Below, piece by piece: positions 9,245 through 18,244 of a DNA stretch of 64,000 nucleotides. How positions within the stretch are numbered: the first letter of the stretch is position 1; every line of letters starts with the position of its first letter. Under the pieces are notes generated by a model, which worked only from the letters and a program-made list of their open reading frames with translations, was not told where the DNA came from and searched no databases. Origin of the DNA: Chryseobacterium sp. C-71 (GTDB lineage Bacteria > Bacteroidota > Bacteroidia > Flavobacteriales > Weeksellaceae); contig NZ_CP087131.1 of NCBI RefSeq assembly GCF_020911865.1, positions 2,790,001 to 2,854,000 on the forward strand, given 5' to 3'. Position numbers and translations under genes: made by a program.

Positions 9245-10184
9245 ACTTATTCAAATAGGTAAAACGATATTTTGTTTTTAAAATAGCGGGGTTTTTGAAA
9301 ACTGTAATCAATAATGCCAATATTTTATTAAAATTATCTCTCTGTGAGAGATCAAATGCTTTATGTTGAAGATAGATTCTTTCCTTCGCATCAGAATCCA
9401 GTTTTTGAGTTTTAGACCATTCAAACAGTGATTTCCAAAGGAGAAACTGTCTTTCATTATATTTTTTAGAATACAGCTTAATTTTTGTAATGCGATTGTC
9501 GTCATGTACGCCACGAATAGCAATTGCTTTATCAATAATTCCGGTTTTCAGATGACAATGGTAAGCGAGTTTTATAATAAAATCAGAATCCTGATGTACC
9601 CGAAGATCTTTATTGAAAAATAAATTGTATTTGATAAGCGAAGACCGTCTTACTGTAAGTGTATTCAAATGAAAAAAAGAACCGAAAATCTTAGTTGAAA
9701 GTCCGAGAAGTCCATCAAAAATATCGTTTCCTTCTGCCTGATATTGTACCGTCGTTAAATCATTGTTTTTAAATTTTTCCTGAAATTCGGCTTTCCCTTT
9801 TTCGGATAAATACTCTACCCCAAGTGCACCAAAAACTCCTTCAACTTTAGAATCTTTGAAAATTTCTTTTTCTGTATCAAAACGGTTGGGAAGATAATAA
9901 TCATCTGCATCTAGAAATGCAATATATTCTGAGCTTGCATTTTCTATCCCCAGATTTCTTGTTGCTCCTGCTCCATGATTTCCCTTGTCAGGATGTTGGT
10001 AAAGCTTTATTTTTGAGTTTTCGGAAACTAATTGTTCACAAAGTGATAAAGAATCATCCGTAGAATGATCTTCTGCTAAGATGACTTCCTTTACGTCATC
10101 TAGTTGTAATGCAGAATTCACCGCTTTACGCAGATATAAAGAGGCATTGTAAACTGGAATGATGACAGAAATATTTAATTTCAT
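9231..10184 (-). CDS. glycosyltransferase family 2 (paralogue B)
   Basis: A 317-residue GT2 with ISVIIPVYNASLYLRKAVNS, LAEDHSTDDSL, HPDKGNHGAGATRNLGIE and FLDADDYYLPNRFD. It shares these motifs and overall length with the GT2 at 7294-8235; the two copies flank the acyltransferase gene. The start overlaps the stop of the asparagine synthase gene by four bases (ATGA). Similar sugar specificity to its paralogue is likely but not shown. Confidence 0.87.
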   Translation of the reverse strand: MKLNISVIIPVYNASLYLRKAVNSALQLDDVKEVILAEDHSTDDSLSLCEQLVSENSKIKLYQHPDKGNHGAGATRNLGIENASSEYIAFLDADDYYLPNRFDTEKEIFKDSKVEGVFGALGVEYLSEKGKAEFQEKFKNNDLTTVQYQAEGNDIFDGLLGLSTKIFGSFFHLNTLTVRRSSLIKYNLFFNKDLRVHQDSDFIIKLAYHCHLKTGIIDKAIAIRGVHDDNRITKIKLYSKKYNERQFLLWKSLFEWSKTQKLDSDAKERIYLQHKAFDLSQRDNFNKILALLITVFKNPAILKTKYRFTYLNKYEAS

Positions 10185-11977
10185 AAGAAAGATTTATTAT
10201 TGTTTGCCCACAATGCCAGTTGTAAAAGATTCCAATGCTTTTGCCCTTTGTCTAGAAACTTCTGTGTAGCATCAAAATTTATAAAATCAAACACTTTTTG
10301 ATTTTTATTTTTAAGCAAATCATTGGAAAGGTTGATTAGGTTTTCTTCTTTAAACCAGTCTTCCACGTGCATTCCAAAGCCTTGTTTTTTTCTGGTTTTT
10401 ATGGTTTCCGTCCAATAAGAATTCATTGATTCACGAAGGATAATTTTATCATGCTCAGTATTTAGTTTGAGTTGTTCGGGAAGCTGAATACAGAATTCTG
10501 CAAAGTCAATATCCAAAAATGGTGTTCTCACTTCTAAAGAATTTGCCATAGCCATTCTATCAGATTTCACCATCATATTTCCAGGGACATATTTTTCAAG
10601 ATCAACCCTCATGATGTCGTTTAAAGAATTGGGATTAGCTTCAAAACTATAATCCTGATGATAGTTAGCCGTTATACCCAATGAGCTTCTTTCTGATTGA
10701 TCAAAAGAGTTTCTTACAGAATTTTGATGAAAATCTAAGATGTTTTTGTGTTCTAAGTTTTTTTGAGAGACATAAGATATCTGTCTCAGATTTTGATACA
10801 ATTTCATCCCGAATTTGGCGGCGATATTATTGTAACTGAAGTGGTTTTTTAATTCATTTTCTGTTCTGTAAAAATTATAGCCACCAAATAATTCGTCTCC
10901 TGCGTCTCCTGATAATACTACAGTTAAGTTTTGTCTGGCATTTTTACAGATTTCAAAATGCGCAAGAAAGGAACGGTCTGCAAATGGTTCGTCAAAATAA
11001 GGGGTGATGTTTAACAATGAAGTGGCGAGGTCTTTCTTTTTTTCGTGAATTTCAATATGTTTGGTTTGATACCTTTCTGCGATTTCTTTGGCATACTTCA
11101 GTTCGCTGTCTTCATGATCGTAACCAAAACTAATGGTTGTCTGATGAGGTAGAAATTCATGAACTAATGCCACAATTGAGGAAGAATCTAGCCCGCCACT
11201 TAAAAAGCTTCCTACTTCTACATCGGCAATCAATTGTTTTTGAACAGCATTCTTCAGAAGATAAACAAATTCTTCTCTTGCTTCAGATAAGCTTATTTCT
11301 CTGTCTTTTGATGGTAAACTGTAATATCTTGTTACAGATATTTTGCCATCTTTATAAACCAGCTGATGAGCAGGTGGTAAGGTTTGAATATTCTCATAGA
11401 TACATTGGTAGGTATTCACATAGCCATACTGCAGATAATGGGAAAGAGCTTCCTGATTAACTTTAGGCTGTAATAATCCGGATGCAAGAATTGCATTAAT
11501 TTCAGATGCAAAGATAAATTCATTATTGGTACCAATAGCATAATAAAAAGGTTTCTCTCCGAAACGATCTCTGGCGCAGAAAAGTTGTTGTTTTTCTTCA
11601 TCCCAGATGGCAAATGCAAACATTCCGGGAAGGTCATGAATCAGTTTTTCTTTCTTTTTTTGATACATGGCAAGAATCACTTCTGTATCTGAGCCACCAC
11701 GGTAAGGATAGTCTGAATGGAGGGTTTTTATAGTTTGATAACCATAAATCTCCCCATTGAGAACAATACATTCGTTATTGGTATTCGAAAACATGGGTTG
11801 TTTTCCGTTTTCTGAAAGATCAATGATGGAAAGACGGCGATGGCCTAATGCAGCATTTTCATAATATTCATGATGCCCAGAATCAGGACCGCGGTGCGCA
11901 ATGGCATCGGTCATATTCCGCAGTTCATGACTGTAGTTTTTAGCATTTGCTGATATGATTCCTGCTATTCCGCACAT
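10181..11977 (-). CDS. asnB: asparagine synthase (glutamine-hydrolysing) family amidotransferase
   Basis: A 598-residue two-domain protein. The N-terminal class II glutaminase domain begins MCGIAGII, with Cys2 as nucleophile after Met removal, and contains AHRGPDSG. The synthase domain has the ATP pyrophosphatase loop SFLSGGLDSSS at about residue 260 and LSGDAGDELFGGYNFY. Copies inside polysaccharide loci (for example WbpS-like proteins) are thought to amidate hexuronic acids rather than make asparagine. The ugd gene at 33781 would supply UDP-glucuronate, so a sugar-amidation role fits here. Coupled by ATGA to the next gene. Housekeeping asparagine synthesis remains possible. Confidence 0.88.
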   Translation of the reverse strand: MCGIAGIISANAKNYSHELRNMTDAIAHRGPDSGHHEYYENAALGHRRLSIIDLSENGKQPMFSNTNNECIVLNGEIYGYQTIKTLHSDYPYRGGSDTEVILAMYQKKKEKLIHDLPGMFAFAIWDEEKQQLFCARDRFGEKPFYYAIGTNNEFIFASEINAILASGLLQPKVNQEALSHYLQYGYVNTYQCIYENIQTLPPAHQLVYKDGKISVTRYYSLPSKDREISLSEAREEFVYLLKNAVQKQLIADVEVGSFLSGGLDSSSIVALVHEFLPHQTTISFGYDHEDSELKYAKEIAERYQTKHIEIHEKKKDLATSLLNITPYFDEPFADRSFLAHFEICKNARQNLTVVLSGDAGDELFGGYNFYRTENELKNHFSYNNIAAKFGMKLYQNLRQISYVSQKNLEHKNILDFHQNSVRNSFDQSERSSLGITANYHQDYSFEANPNSLNDIMRVDLEKYVPGNMMVKSDRMAMANSLEVRTPFLDIDFAEFCIQLPEQLKLNTEHDKIILRESMNSYWTETIKTRKKQGFGMHVEDWFKEENLINLSNDLLKNKNQKVFDFINFDATQKFLDKGQKHWNLLQLALWANNNKSFL

Positions 11978-11983
11978 AATTTG

Positions 11984-13114
11984 TTATTTAAAAAAGTTTT
12001 TAATCAAACTTACCACCTTGTTGATTTCTGGTTCTGATAGATCATAATATAATGGAAGTCTCAATAGAGTATTTTCAAAATTGTCTGAATTTTGCAAACT
12101 TCTTCCATCATGTTTATCAGTATAATAATCGCTCTTATGAAGCGATAGATAATGGAAAACAGATAAAACATTGTTATCTTTAAGATATTTAATCATTTTA
12201 GACCTCTGTTCAATGTTCTCAAAAATTAAATAAAACATGTGCGCATTATTAGTCGCATATTCAGGGATGTGAGGTAATTGTACAAAAGAAACATCTTTCA
12301 AATTTTTATAGTACTGATTCCATATTTGCAATCTTTTTTGCTGAATTTTTTTTAAATTTTCTAGCTGCGCCCAGAGAAATGCTGAAATTATTTCACTAGG
12401 TAAAAAAGATGAGCCGGTATCTACCCATCCGTATTTATTGATTTCCCCTCTGAAAAACTGACTTCTGTTTGTTCCTTTCTCCCAAATGACTTCTGCACGG
12501 TCAATATATTGTTCGTCATTTATGGTTAGCATACCTCCTTCGCCTGAAATTATATTTTTGGTTTCATGAAAAGAAAATGCTCCAAGATGTCCGATGCTGC
12601 CTAGTGCTTTTTTTGTGCCGTCAGAAAAAGTGTAAAAGCTGTCGATAGCTTGTGCAGCATCTTCGATCACAATCAGTTGATGACGCTCAGCTATATGCAT
12701 TATTTTTTCCATGTCACAGGCTATTCCTGCATAATGAACAACCACAATAGCCTTAGTTTTTAATGTTATTAAGCTCTCAATTTGATCAGCATCAATATTG
12801 GGATTATCATTGTATGAATCTGCAAATATTATTTTGGCTCCTTGTCTCACAAAAGCCAAAGCAGTGGAAACAAAAGTATAACTGGGAATAATAACTTCGT
12901 CACCAGCTTCAATATTGGCAAGTATAGCTGCCATCTCAAGTGCATCTGTACAGGAGGTTGTTAATAGTACTTTTCCAAATTTATATTGATCCTCAAAAAA
13001 ATGCTGGCATTTCTGCGTGAAAATTCCATTACCTGAGATCTTTCCGGATTGTACGGCTTCTTCTATATATTGGGTTTCTTTTCCTGTTAAAAATGGTTTA
13101 TTAAATGGAATCAT
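11984..13114 (-). CDS. wecE: dTDP-4-amino-4,6-dideoxygalactose transaminase
   Basis: A 376-residue DegT/DnrJ/EryC1/StrS aminotransferase. It starts IPFNKP and carries LTTSCTDALEMAA, IPSYTFVST, VHYAGIACDM, SFHETKN with the PLP lysine at K186, and EKGTNRSQFFRG. The last motif and the overall spacing are diagnostic for the WecE/RffA branch rather than for general StrS-like enzymes. WecE converts dTDP-4-keto-6-deoxyglucose to dTDP-4-amino-4,6-dideoxygalactose using glutamate. A WecD-like acetyltransferase lies two genes upstream (14827) and rmlA/rmlB at 30473 and 32524. Together they complete dTDP-Fuc4NAc synthesis. Confidence 0.85.
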   Translation of the reverse strand: MIPFNKPFLTGKETQYIEEAVQSGKISGNGIFTQKCQHFFEDQYKFGKVLLTTSCTDALEMAAILANIEAGDEVIIPSYTFVSTALAFVRQGAKIIFADSYNDNPNIDADQIESLITLKTKAIVVVHYAGIACDMEKIMHIAERHQLIVIEDAAQAIDSFYTFSDGTKKALGSIGHLGAFSFHETKNIISGEGGMLTINDEQYIDRAEVIWEKGTNRSQFFRGEINKYGWVDTGSSFLPSEIISAFLWAQLENLKKIQQKRLQIWNQYYKNLKDVSFVQLPHIPEYATNNAHMFYLIFENIEQRSKMIKYLKDNNVLSVFHYLSLHKSDYYTDKHDGRSLQNSDNFENTLLRLPLYYDLSEPEINKVVSLIKNFFK

Positions 13115-13160
13115 ATAGTTATGAGTTTCTAAAGTGGTTTAAATATTCAGAAGGATGTTT

Positions 13161-14825
13161 TTATTTAAAGTTGTAAATGTATATTTTTCCCCAATATTTG
13201 GAAGATATTTCATTATGCAATTCGAGGTAGGAGTTGGTCAGAGGGATTGTTGAAAGAATATATTTTATTTCCAAATCATCGGCTGCCGCTTTATCAATTT
13301 CTAATTCTTTCGGCTTTTTTGAATATTTTTGTAAAACCTGTTCACCAATTCTGAAACCATCTGTAAAAACAAAATTCTGACTCATATAAGCGTCATACTT
13401 AATTTGAAGATCTGTGTTTTTGTTTAATATGGGTGTAATAAGTTTTCTGAATTTCTGTTTATAGGATTTTTCGTAATAAGGAAAATAACCATCTGCGGTG
13501 TAGTAGCCATGGTATTGAGCTGCCGCAGGATCAAATCCGTAACTGATGACTCGATATTTCGATTTGTCCTTTGGTAATAACTTAGAAATTTTTTCAAATT
13601 CTTCATTCATATAATAGTCTTTAAATGAAAAATAGTACTGTCTGAAAGAATGTCTTATATTTTGATAAGGTATATTAATTCTTAGCACAGTATAAAGATT
13701 GACAAGAAGAAAAAATATTAGCGCAATGTTAATTGTTTTTTTATTCATTTTGCTAAAATCTTCAAGAATAAAAATCAATATTATATACCAAAGCAGACCG
13801 TTAAAAAAATAAAATCTATATAGCGTAAGACCAAATAAAAAATCAAGTTTTAAAGCTTTTACAATTTCAGGAAACATATTGATATTGAAGTAGGAAAAGA
13901 AACAGGTAAATACAATTAAACAAAAAAGGGTAATGGCTTTCCTGATATTTTTTAAAGGTATAAAAAAAGCAATTATACAATAGATAACAAATGCAATGAT
14001 CATAAACTGATGTCTTGCCGGAGCATGAGAGGCGTTTTCTGTCCAGAATCTTTCGAAAACTGTTTTCAGGCCTGTTTTCCAAATCAATTCACCAGTAATA
14101 CCGATATTTCTATTGGAAACGAAAGTTGGATGGAGGGTTTCAAGGATAAAGCGATAATTGGTTACCAGATAGCCTACGCCCAAAAGCAAAACAAAAATAA
14201 AAGCCGAAAATTGTATTTTCTTAGTGCTAATACTGTTACATAAAGTACAGATCAATAAAAGAAAAATGAGAAACATCCCGTAAACGATAAAGCTTGAATA
14301 GAAAATGTAAAAAGCTGCAAACAGATAATAGAGAAAATGAATACGTTCGCCTTTTAGAGTTTTTAGGAAGATTAGTATAATTATCGGTGCGGCAGCGGTA
14401 CTGATACCACCAAACTGCCAAAAATTAAGAAGCGCAAAAGTTATAGATACAATTATTAAAAGAACGTTGTTGATTTTTGGACTTATATATTTTCCCAATA
14501 AAATAAGAGAAAGATATGCGGTAATAGAAATTAGCAAACTGTTTATTACAAGAGCATAAAAAGGAGTGAAAATTTTGTATAAAACATAAATGAAATCCAA
14601 TTCATTTCCGTAGCTGACTCTATATTGATTTTCGATGTTGGGTAGTAATGTTTCGTTGGCTGAAAATGATAATCCGCTTTCTGAAAGAATTTTTAACCAG
14701 ACAGCATTAGAATCCAAGTAGTCTGCCGGAGAACCTAAGTACGAATTCTCACCGAAAATAAAAAAAGGAATGTATAGAAGAAGAATGAGTGCCAGTCCAC
14801 TTCCGATAATCAGCTTGTTTCTCAT
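13161..14825 (-). CDS. polytopic membrane protein, GT-C-like (unassigned)
   Basis: A 554-residue protein. Residues 5-20 form a first membrane segment, followed by a loop of about 65 residues with paired acidic residues (ADYLDSN and NELDF). About ten further helices fill residues 85-390, and a soluble domain of about 165 residues ends the protein. That layout matches GT-C glycosyltransferases that use lipid-linked donors. It vaguely recalls the YkoS/DUF6044 group (from memory, not verified). It lies between wecE and the wecD-like gene, almost abutting the latter, so it may transfer or polymerise the Fuc4NAc-containing unit. No flippase or Wzy signature was identified. Confidence 0.5.
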   Translation of the reverse strand: MRNKLIIGSGLALILLLYIPFFIFGENSYLGSPADYLDSNAVWLKILSESGLSFSANETLLPNIENQYRVSYGNELDFIYVLYKIFTPFYALVINSLLISITAYLSLILLGKYISPKINNVLLIIVSITFALLNFWQFGGISTAAAPIIILIFLKTLKGERIHFLYYLFAAFYIFYSSFIVYGMFLIFLLLICTLCNSISTKKIQFSAFIFVLLLGVGYLVTNYRFILETLHPTFVSNRNIGITGELIWKTGLKTVFERFWTENASHAPARHQFMIIAFVIYCIIAFFIPLKNIRKAITLFCLIVFTCFFSYFNINMFPEIVKALKLDFLFGLTLYRFYFFNGLLWYIILIFILEDFSKMNKKTINIALIFFLLVNLYTVLRINIPYQNIRHSFRQYYFSFKDYYMNEEFEKISKLLPKDKSKYRVISYGFDPAAAQYHGYYTADGYFPYYEKSYKQKFRKLITPILNKNTDLQIKYDAYMSQNFVFTDGFRIGEQVLQKYSKKPKELEIDKAAADDLEIKYILSTIPLTNSYLELHNEISSKYWGKIYIYNFK

Positions 14826-14826
14826 G

Positions 14827-15531
14827 TTATTTTTTCCAGAAATGTTTTAAGATGATACGCTCCTGCACAGCATACCCCATTTTTTGATAAAAATTACACG
14901 CACCCACATTTTGTTCCTGTGTTGGAATATCCATTGTGCCTATTCCATTTTCTATACAGTAATTTTCAGCTCTCTGTAGCAAACATGTGCCGATTCCTTT
15001 TCCCTGCAGCAAAGGGTGTGTTGCGATGAGACCTATCTTTGCTGTTTTTCCACTTTTCTGAACCGTTACAAAACCTGTTGCTCCCAAATTCTCATCCATT
15101 GTGAAAAAAGTTTTAACCGCAAATGTTTTATTGAGGCTGTTAATCACCCAAAGGTTATATAGTTCTTTAAATTTCGTTTCACCAAAGCCCGGATCAAGCA
15201 AAAATCTGCTGTATTTTCCACTTTCATAGGCGAGCTGAAAAAAATATTTATCTTCCTTCGGGAAACAATCAGTGTCAAAAATTTCATGAGAAATTTCGTG
15301 GGCTATTTCATTTAAATATTTTGAGAAAATAACTTTAGTCTCCTTGAATGTTTCCTCAAAACCTTGTGTTTCGATGTGTAAATCCTGATGTTGTTTAGTT
15401 ACAATTAAATCATAATGATTGCTTTGGAACTCAGGATTTTCCAACTCATCACCATTTGTGATATGTAATTCTGCAATATTTTTAGAAAAAAAATTGCTGT
15501 CCCATTTTAGTTTAGTTAGATTATTCTTCAT
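14827..15531 (-). CDS. wecD: GNAT acetyltransferase, probable dTDP-fucosamine acetyltransferase (WecD-like)
   Basis: A 234-residue protein. The ATG at 15531 is chosen over an earlier in-frame ATG (15579) because the product then begins MKNNLTKLKWDSNFFSKN, matching the WENAFFG-type start of WecD, and the overlap with the upstream gene falls to 11 bases. The C-terminal half is a GNAT domain with the acetyl-CoA loop LLQGKGIGTCLLQ and a QEQNVGACNFYQKMGY terminal motif. The middle segment YSRFLLDPGF resembles the SRF-AP-YA segment of WecD. Predicted reaction: acetyl-CoA-dependent N-acetylation of dTDP-4-amino-4,6-dideoxygalactose. The linkage to wecE supports this. Confidence 0.72.
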   Translation of the reverse strand: MKNNLTKLKWDSNFFSKNIAELHITNGDELENPEFQSNHYDLIVTKQHQDLHIETQGFEETFKETKVIFSKYLNEIAHEISHEIFDTDCFPKEDKYFFQLAYESGKYSRFLLDPGFGETKFKELYNLWVINSLNKTFAVKTFFTMDENLGATGFVTVQKSGKTAKIGLIATHPLLQGKGIGTCLLQRAENYCIENGIGTMDIPTQEQNVGACNFYQKMGYAVQERIILKHFWKK

Positions 15532-16429
15532 CAATAATATAGACAGGTCTGTTTTTAGTCTGATTAAATGTTTTCCCAAGATAAATGCCTATAACCCCAA
15601 GACACATGAAGGTTACTCCAAACAAAAACCATATAGACAAAATAAGTGAGCTATAGCCGGGTTCTTTTATTTGCCCCAGAAAAGTTTTTATTAATACCCA
15701 TAAACCTCCAACAAAAGAAGATAGAGAAATTATTGCCCCGAAACCGATAAATAACTTTAATGGTTTGTCTGAAAAGGAAACAATTACATTAAAAGCCAGA
15801 GATATAAGCTTTCCTAAGGAATAAGACGATTCTCCTTCATCTCTTTCCTGATGCTCCACAGCAACTGTGGTTGCTCTATAGCCCACCCAATTGATAAAAA
15901 GCGGAAAAAATTTTATGTAATCGCCAACTTGTAGCACATTATTTATGACCTTTCGATTATAAATTCCAAAATTAGCAACCTCGTTGTTAATTTTAATTCC
16001 GGCTAAATAATTGAAAACTTTATAAAATGTTTTTGAACTTAGTTTTTTTAATCGGCCATCTTTTCTTTCAACTCTGCTAGCCTGAACGATATCATATCCT
16101 TCAAGTGTTTTAGTATACAGTTTTTCAATTTCTTTGGGCTGATCTTGGAGGTCACAGTCCATGACAACTATCCAATCTCCTTTACTTTTAGCCAAACCTG
16201 CCATGATTGTTGCGTGCTGTCCAAAATTCCTGCTTAATCTGTATATTTTTAGATTGTTATGGCTTTTGGCTAAAGATCTCATCATTTCCCAAGAATGATC
16301 AGGGCTTCTGTCATCAACTAAAATAATTTCATAATCCTGATGCATCTTTTTCATAACAGCCTCTATCTCTTCTACCAGATTGGGAAGAATTTTTTCAGCT
16401 CTATATACAGGACTTACAATACTAATCAT
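15521..16429 (-). CDS. GtrB/ArnC-type polyprenyl-phosphate glycosyltransferase
   Basis: A 302-residue GT2 with VSPVYRAEKILPNLVEEI, LVDDRSPDHSW, the DxD site in VMDCDLQDQP and RLSRNFGQHATIMAGL. Two hydrophobic segments lie at the C-terminus (about residues 232-255 and 265-290), as in GtrB and ArnC, which transfer a sugar onto undecaprenyl phosphate at the inner membrane. The FGQHAT motif in place of GQ-AA fits the ArnC-like branch. The lipid-linked sugar could be used by the neighbouring GT-C-like protein at 13161. Its end overlaps the wecD-like start by 11 bases. A 209-base gap without an evident gene lies upstream. Confidence 0.82.
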   Translation of the reverse strand: MISIVSPVYRAEKILPNLVEEIEAVMKKMHQDYEIILVDDRSPDHSWEMMRSLAKSHNNLKIYRLSRNFGQHATIMAGLAKSKGDWIVVMDCDLQDQPKEIEKLYTKTLEGYDIVQASRVERKDGRLKKLSSKTFYKVFNYLAGIKINNEVANFGIYNRKVINNVLQVGDYIKFFPLFINWVGYRATTVAVEHQERDEGESSYSLGKLISLAFNVIVSFSDKPLKLFIGFGAIISLSSFVGGLWVLIKTFLGQIKEPGYSSLILSIWFLFGVTFMCLGVIGIYLGKTFNQTKNRPVYIIDEE

Positions 16430-16638
16430 TGGAGTTTAATTTTTAATAATTGAAAAATATTAAAGAGATGCCTTTTCACAAAAGAAATTGTCTTTTTTTG
16501 GACTTTCTGAATATCATCTTCCAGAAGTATAAGGATGCTGAGTTCCAGCCTGGGACTGTCGCATTGTGCTATTTCGATTTTTCATCAGTGACATATTGAG
16601 TTTTTATTTTTTTTCAGGGACTTTTTGAAGATCCAAAT

Positions 16639-17559
16639 TTACACATTCAGAAAGGTTAATCCAACTTCTTTTACTTGGTTTCGCAATTCAGTTAGTTTTT
16701 TTTCATCTTTCACAATCTTACGGTATTTTTCCTGAAGTATCTTGTATCGGCTCCGGTTTCCTGTAAACATATTTTTTAGCATGCTTTGTCGCAGAGACTT
16801 TTTCTCAAGAAGTATGGCATTTGGAAGATTGGGGTTCATCATTTTGGTTTCTATACCAAGATCTGGATATTTTGCAGGATCTACTTTGCTTAATATTTGT
16901 TTACCATCATGTACAACCCTGCTTTCTGGCACCAGCAATACTTTTTTCTTATGGAAATGTACTCGGTTGGCATACTCTACATCTTCACCGTAATGGAAAA
17001 AATAAGGGTTGAATCCGCCAATGGTTTCTATGGTATTTCTTGGCAAAAGCCAATGTGCTGCATTGATGAAGCTTAATTCGTAATATGGCTTCATATTTTG
17101 AAAATAAAGATCAGAAATCAAGCGGGTCTTCTCAAAGTTAGTGGCGATATATTTGTCGAGAAAAATATCAAGCAGTTTTTCGCTTCCGTCCAAATGCATC
17201 GGGCTGAGAATGCCAATTTCTTCTTGTTTTGAATGGTTCTCAAATACCTCTAAAAGTTTCTGAATACTATCTTCGTACAACCATGCATCCTGATTCATCA
17301 GATAAAAAAAATCAGCTCCGTTTTTATAGGCTTTTTCAATTCCGATATTGTTGGCTCTTCCAAAACCTAAATTTTCCGTTGACTGTATAAAATCAACTTC
17401 GGGAAACCTGTTTTTAATAAATTCCTGACTGCCATCTGTAGAGCCATTGTCAATCACTATACAATCAAGCGGAACAGAAGACTGTCTCAAGCTGTTGAAA
17501 CATCTTTCAGCCCATTTCATGGCATTGTAAGTGACAATAATGACAGTGATTTTCGGCAT
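16639..17559 (-). CDS. glycosyltransferase family 2 (rhamnosyltransferase-like)
   Basis: A 306-residue GT2: ITVIIVTYNAMKWAERCFNS, VIDNGSTDGSQEFI, STENLGFGRANNIGI, FYLMNQDAW (the NxDxx variant of the DxD site) and FFHYGEDVEYANR. The GFGRANN and N-D motifs are those of the WbbL/rhamnosyl group. rmlC and rmlD were not seen in the window, so a dTDP-rhamnose donor cannot be assumed. Another deoxysugar such as Fuc4NAc is possible. It follows the SDR gene at 17561 with a one-base gap. Confidence 0.82.
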   Translation of the reverse strand: MPKITVIIVTYNAMKWAERCFNSLRQSSVPLDCIVIDNGSTDGSQEFIKNRFPEVDFIQSTENLGFGRANNIGIEKAYKNGADFFYLMNQDAWLYEDSIQKLLEVFENHSKQEEIGILSPMHLDGSEKLLDIFLDKYIATNFEKTRLISDLYFQNMKPYYELSFINAAHWLLPRNTIETIGGFNPYFFHYGEDVEYANRVHFHKKKVLLVPESRVVHDGKQILSKVDPAKYPDLGIETKMMNPNLPNAILLEKKSLRQSMLKNMFTGNRSRYKILQEKYRKIVKDEKKLTELRNQVKEVGLTFLNV

Positions 17560-17560
17560 T

Positions 17561-18244
17561 TTATTTTTGGTAATATTCTGATATTAAGTTTCTGAGATAC
17601 TGCTCTTTATCGGTAAGATTATTTTTCTTAAAGTAATCTTCAATTTTTGATACTTCAATTTCATATCCTGAACCCTCATTCTGCAAATGCAAAAGTGGTT
17701 CGGTCTGCAAAACATTAGAAATGGTTTCAGTAATTTCAATAATAGAGAAGTTTTGAAGATAAGCCAAATTGATGATGTGATTTGATTTGAAATTCTCTAT
17801 GATTTCTTGTGTAATCTTACATACATCTCTTACATCGATCAGATTCCTTGTCGCTTTAGTGTGAACCGTAATTTTTGTTTCACTTTCTATAGCCCGTACA
17901 AGATAGTTCACAAGAAGGTTGGGGTTTCCACCTTTTCCCACGGCATTACTCACCCTTAAAATATAATATTGATCACACGAGTCTGCGATGATCTGTTCCA
18001 TTTTAAGCTTGTGGAGAACATACTGACTGTTATTTTTTGAGGAATCGTAAATACTGCATGTAGAAAAATAAACAAAGGTTTTTTCCGGATTATCATCAAT
18101 CGTGTTTTTTAAGAGATTATGTTCCCTCTCAAATTCTGAATCTCTTGTCTCCAAAGAATTAGAAACACCTGATGCGAAAAACAAAATGCCTTCCGAATCT
18201 ATGCTTTTGAGAGCTTTGGCGATAAGTCCGTTTCCTATGATCAT
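17561..18244 (-). CDS. NAD-dependent epimerase/dehydratase family protein (short SDR)
   Basis: A 227-residue SDR. The N-terminal MIIGNGLIAKAL is a GxGxxA dinucleotide-binding start. FVYFSTCSIYD and YVLHKLKMEQ give the Ser and YxxxK catalytic residues. ATRNLIDVRDVC is the usual substrate-side motif. It is about 70 residues shorter than typical extended SDRs, lacking much of the first Rossmann half, so it may be a trimmed nucleotide-sugar reductase or epimerase. The start overlaps the upstream stop by four bases. The sugar substrate is unknown. Confidence 0.75.
   Translation of the reverse strand: MIIGNGLIAKALKSIDSEGILFFASGVSNSLETRDSEFEREHNLLKNTIDDNPEKTFVYFSTCSIYDSSKNNSQYVLHKLKMEQIIADSCDQYYILRVSNAVGKGGNPNLLVNYLVRAIESETKITVHTKATRNLIDVRDVCKITQEIIENFKSNHIINLAYLQNFSIIEITETISNVLQTEPLLHLQNEGSGYEIEVSKIEDYFKKNNLTDKEQYLRNLISEYYQK

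Noticed and set aside
16430..16638. A hidden small gene or RNA in the gap between the GtrB-like and GT2 genes
   Set aside because: Only a short imperfect hairpin (AGTTCC/GGGACT) was found, with no ORF with a start and no T-run; a CAAATTTA match overlaps the upstream stop and is too far away to be convincing.
16639..17559. Assignment as a rhamnosyltransferase with gene symbol
   Set aside because: Motifs fit the family, but rmlC/rmlD are absent from the window and the donor cannot be decided.
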